From contig JAISDL010000211.1 in NCBI GenBank assembly GCA_031264825.1, forward strand, positions 1 through 8,624: DNA of 8,624 bases, in the 5' to 3' direction. Below, one piece after another: positions 7,877 to 8,624 of this stretch. The notes beneath the pieces are model-generated. The model searched no databases. It saw only the letters and a list, made by a program, of their open reading frames with translations, and was not told the origin of the DNA. The stretch is from Accumulibacter sp. (lineage in GTDB: Bacteria; Pseudomonadota; Gammaproteobacteria; Burkholderiales; Rhodocyclaceae). The translations under genes and the position numbers were made by a program. The number at the start of each line of letters is the position of its first letter. Within the stretch, counting starts at the first letter, position 1.

Positions 7877-7882
7877 TAAAAT
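7877..7882 (+). promoter_or_regulatory. Putative dnaE -10 box, positioned for a leaderless mRNA
   Basis: TAAAAT (five of six to TATAAT) ends 6 nt before the dnaE ATG, so transcription would start at or next to the A of the ATG. The region 17 nt upstream (CGGAAA) is a poor -35 and there is no extended -10 TG. No usable Shine-Dalgarno lies in the 20 nt before the ATG, which fits leaderless translation. The TAA within this box is also an in-frame stop, so no upstream start is possible. Confidence 0.45.
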
Positions 7883-7888
7883 ACGCGG

Positions 7889-8624
7889 ATGAGCGCGCCG
7901 CGTTTTATCCATCTCCGTCTGCACAGCGAGTATTCCATCACCGACGGGGCGGTTCGTCTCGACACCGGAAAGAATCACGAATGCCCGCCGGTGCGGCGCG
8001 CCGCCGAATACGGTATGCCGGCGCTCGCGCTGACCGACCTCTCGAACATGTTCGGCGCGCTCAAGTTCTACAACGCCGCGCGACATTCGGGGGTCAAGCC
8101 GCTGCTCGGCAGCGACGTCTACATCTCGAATACGACCGACCCGGAGCGCCCCGGTCGCCTCCTCCTCCTCTGCCGCTCGAACAAAGGGTATCACCAGCTT
8201 TGCGAATTGCTTTCGCGCGCGTCCCTGACGCCGCGTTCGCGCGGACGCGCGGAAATTTCGCGCGAGATGCTCCGCGAGGTCGGGACCGACGGATTGATCG
8301 CGCTCTCAGGCACCGAGGCAAGCGACGTCGGCGAAGCGCTCGTCCAGGAGAACATCGAACACGCGCGGAGCCGTGCGAGCGAGTGGGCGGCGCTCTTTCC
8401 CGGCGCATTCTACCTCGAAATCCAGCGCGCATCTTCTCTGCACACTCTCGGCGACGCGCGCCAGGAGGGCCACGAGCGCCAAGAGAGGCTCGTCGCCGCG
8501 ACGGCCGAGCTTGCGGCGGAACTCGATCTTCCGCTCGTCGCGACGCACCCGATACAGTTCATGGACCGCGAGGACTTCACGGCGCACGAGGTGCGCGTCT
8601 GCATCGCGGACGGGCTGATGCTCA
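7889..8624 (+). CDS. dnaE: DNA polymerase III alpha subunit, N-terminal PHP domain, 3' truncated
   Basis: DnaE is the catalytic subunit of the replicative polymerase. Only the first 245 codons are here, and the reading frame is open to the window edge. The N-terminus MSAPRFIHLRLHSEYS (residues 1-16) matches the proteobacterial DnaE start MSxPRFVHLRxHSxYS, then come GMPALALTDLSNMFGALKFY (42-61), GVKPLLGSDVYIS, LSGTEASDVGEAL, FYLEIQRA, and near the end VATHPIQF and AHEVRVCIADG. These belong to the PHP (polymerase and histidinol phosphatase) domain. The first metal motif reads H12-S-E14 rather than HxH, so, as in other proteobacterial DnaE, this domain is probably not an active phosphoesterase. 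The start is well fixed: an in-frame TAA lies 12 nt upstream and the family motif begins at residue 8. There is no Shine-Dalgarno. It is divergent from atpI across 191 nt. Confidence 0.96.
   Translation, partial: MSAPRFIHLRLHSEYSITDGAVRLDTGKNHECPPVRRAAEYGMPALALTDLSNMFGALKFYNAARHSGVKPLLGSDVYISNTTDPERPGRLLLLCRSNKGYHQLCELLSRASLTPRSRGRAEISREMLREVGTDGLIALSGTEASDVGEALVQENIEHARSRASEWAALFPGAFYLEIQRASSLHTLGDARQEGHERQERLVAATAELAAELDLPLVATHPIQFMDREDFTAHEVRVCIADGLML

Noticed and set aside
7745..8194. A 149-codon minus-strand open frame in the divergent region and opposite dnaE
   Set aside because: It covers the atp promoter and the dnaE start, and dnaE is supported by clear family motifs. No recognisable protein features.

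Overview
This window is a GC-rich bacterial chromosome segment built around a complete, uninterrupted F-type ATP synthase operon on the minus strand. Read 5'->3' on that strand, the order is atpI-atpB-atpE-atpF-atpH-atpA-atpG-atpD-atpC (about 7.7 kb down to 0.75 kb). Two partial genes flank it. At the right edge, on the plus strand and divergent from atpI, is the first 245 codons of dnaE (replicative DNA polymerase III alpha subunit). At the left edge, on the minus strand downstream of atpC, are the first 198 codons of a putatively exported nitroreductase-family protein.

The organism is most likely a betaproteobacterium. The beta subunit has the beta/gamma-proteobacterial form DNIYRYTLAGTEVSALLGR. 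The a, b and epsilon subunits read like betaproteobacterial orthologues, for example the b-subunit start MNVNSTLFAQ. The DnaE N-terminus has the form HLRLHSEYS..DG, and later VATHPIQF and AHEVRVCIADG, which I associate with betaproteobacterial DnaE. This is recognition from memory, not a database search.

Layout: 1-594 (-) nitroreductase, 3' truncated; 595-744 intergenic with no convincing terminator; 745-7697 (-) the atp operon with short gaps (1 to 77 nt); 7698-7888 divergent intergenic region; 7889-8624 (+) dnaE, 3' truncated. The intergenic region holds a strong sigma70-type promoter for atp (TTGACA, 18 nt, TATAGT) and a -10-like box for dnaE placed so close to the ATG that the mRNA may be leaderless. 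There is no gene-free stretch longer than 300 bases.

The atp genes encode the whole enzyme. Membrane Fo is a (atpB), c (atpE) and b (atpF). Catalytic F1 is delta, alpha, gamma, beta and epsilon (atpH, A, G, D, C). AtpI is an accessory membrane protein. All catalytic and proton-path residues I checked are present.

I see no mobile element, CRISPR array, RNA gene or obviously new system. The most notable point is the degenerate glycine motif in helix 1 of subunit c, a region linked to c-ring packing and size. Next are the apparently leaderless dnaE start, the hairpins between atpD and atpC, and the exported nitroreductase next to the operon.
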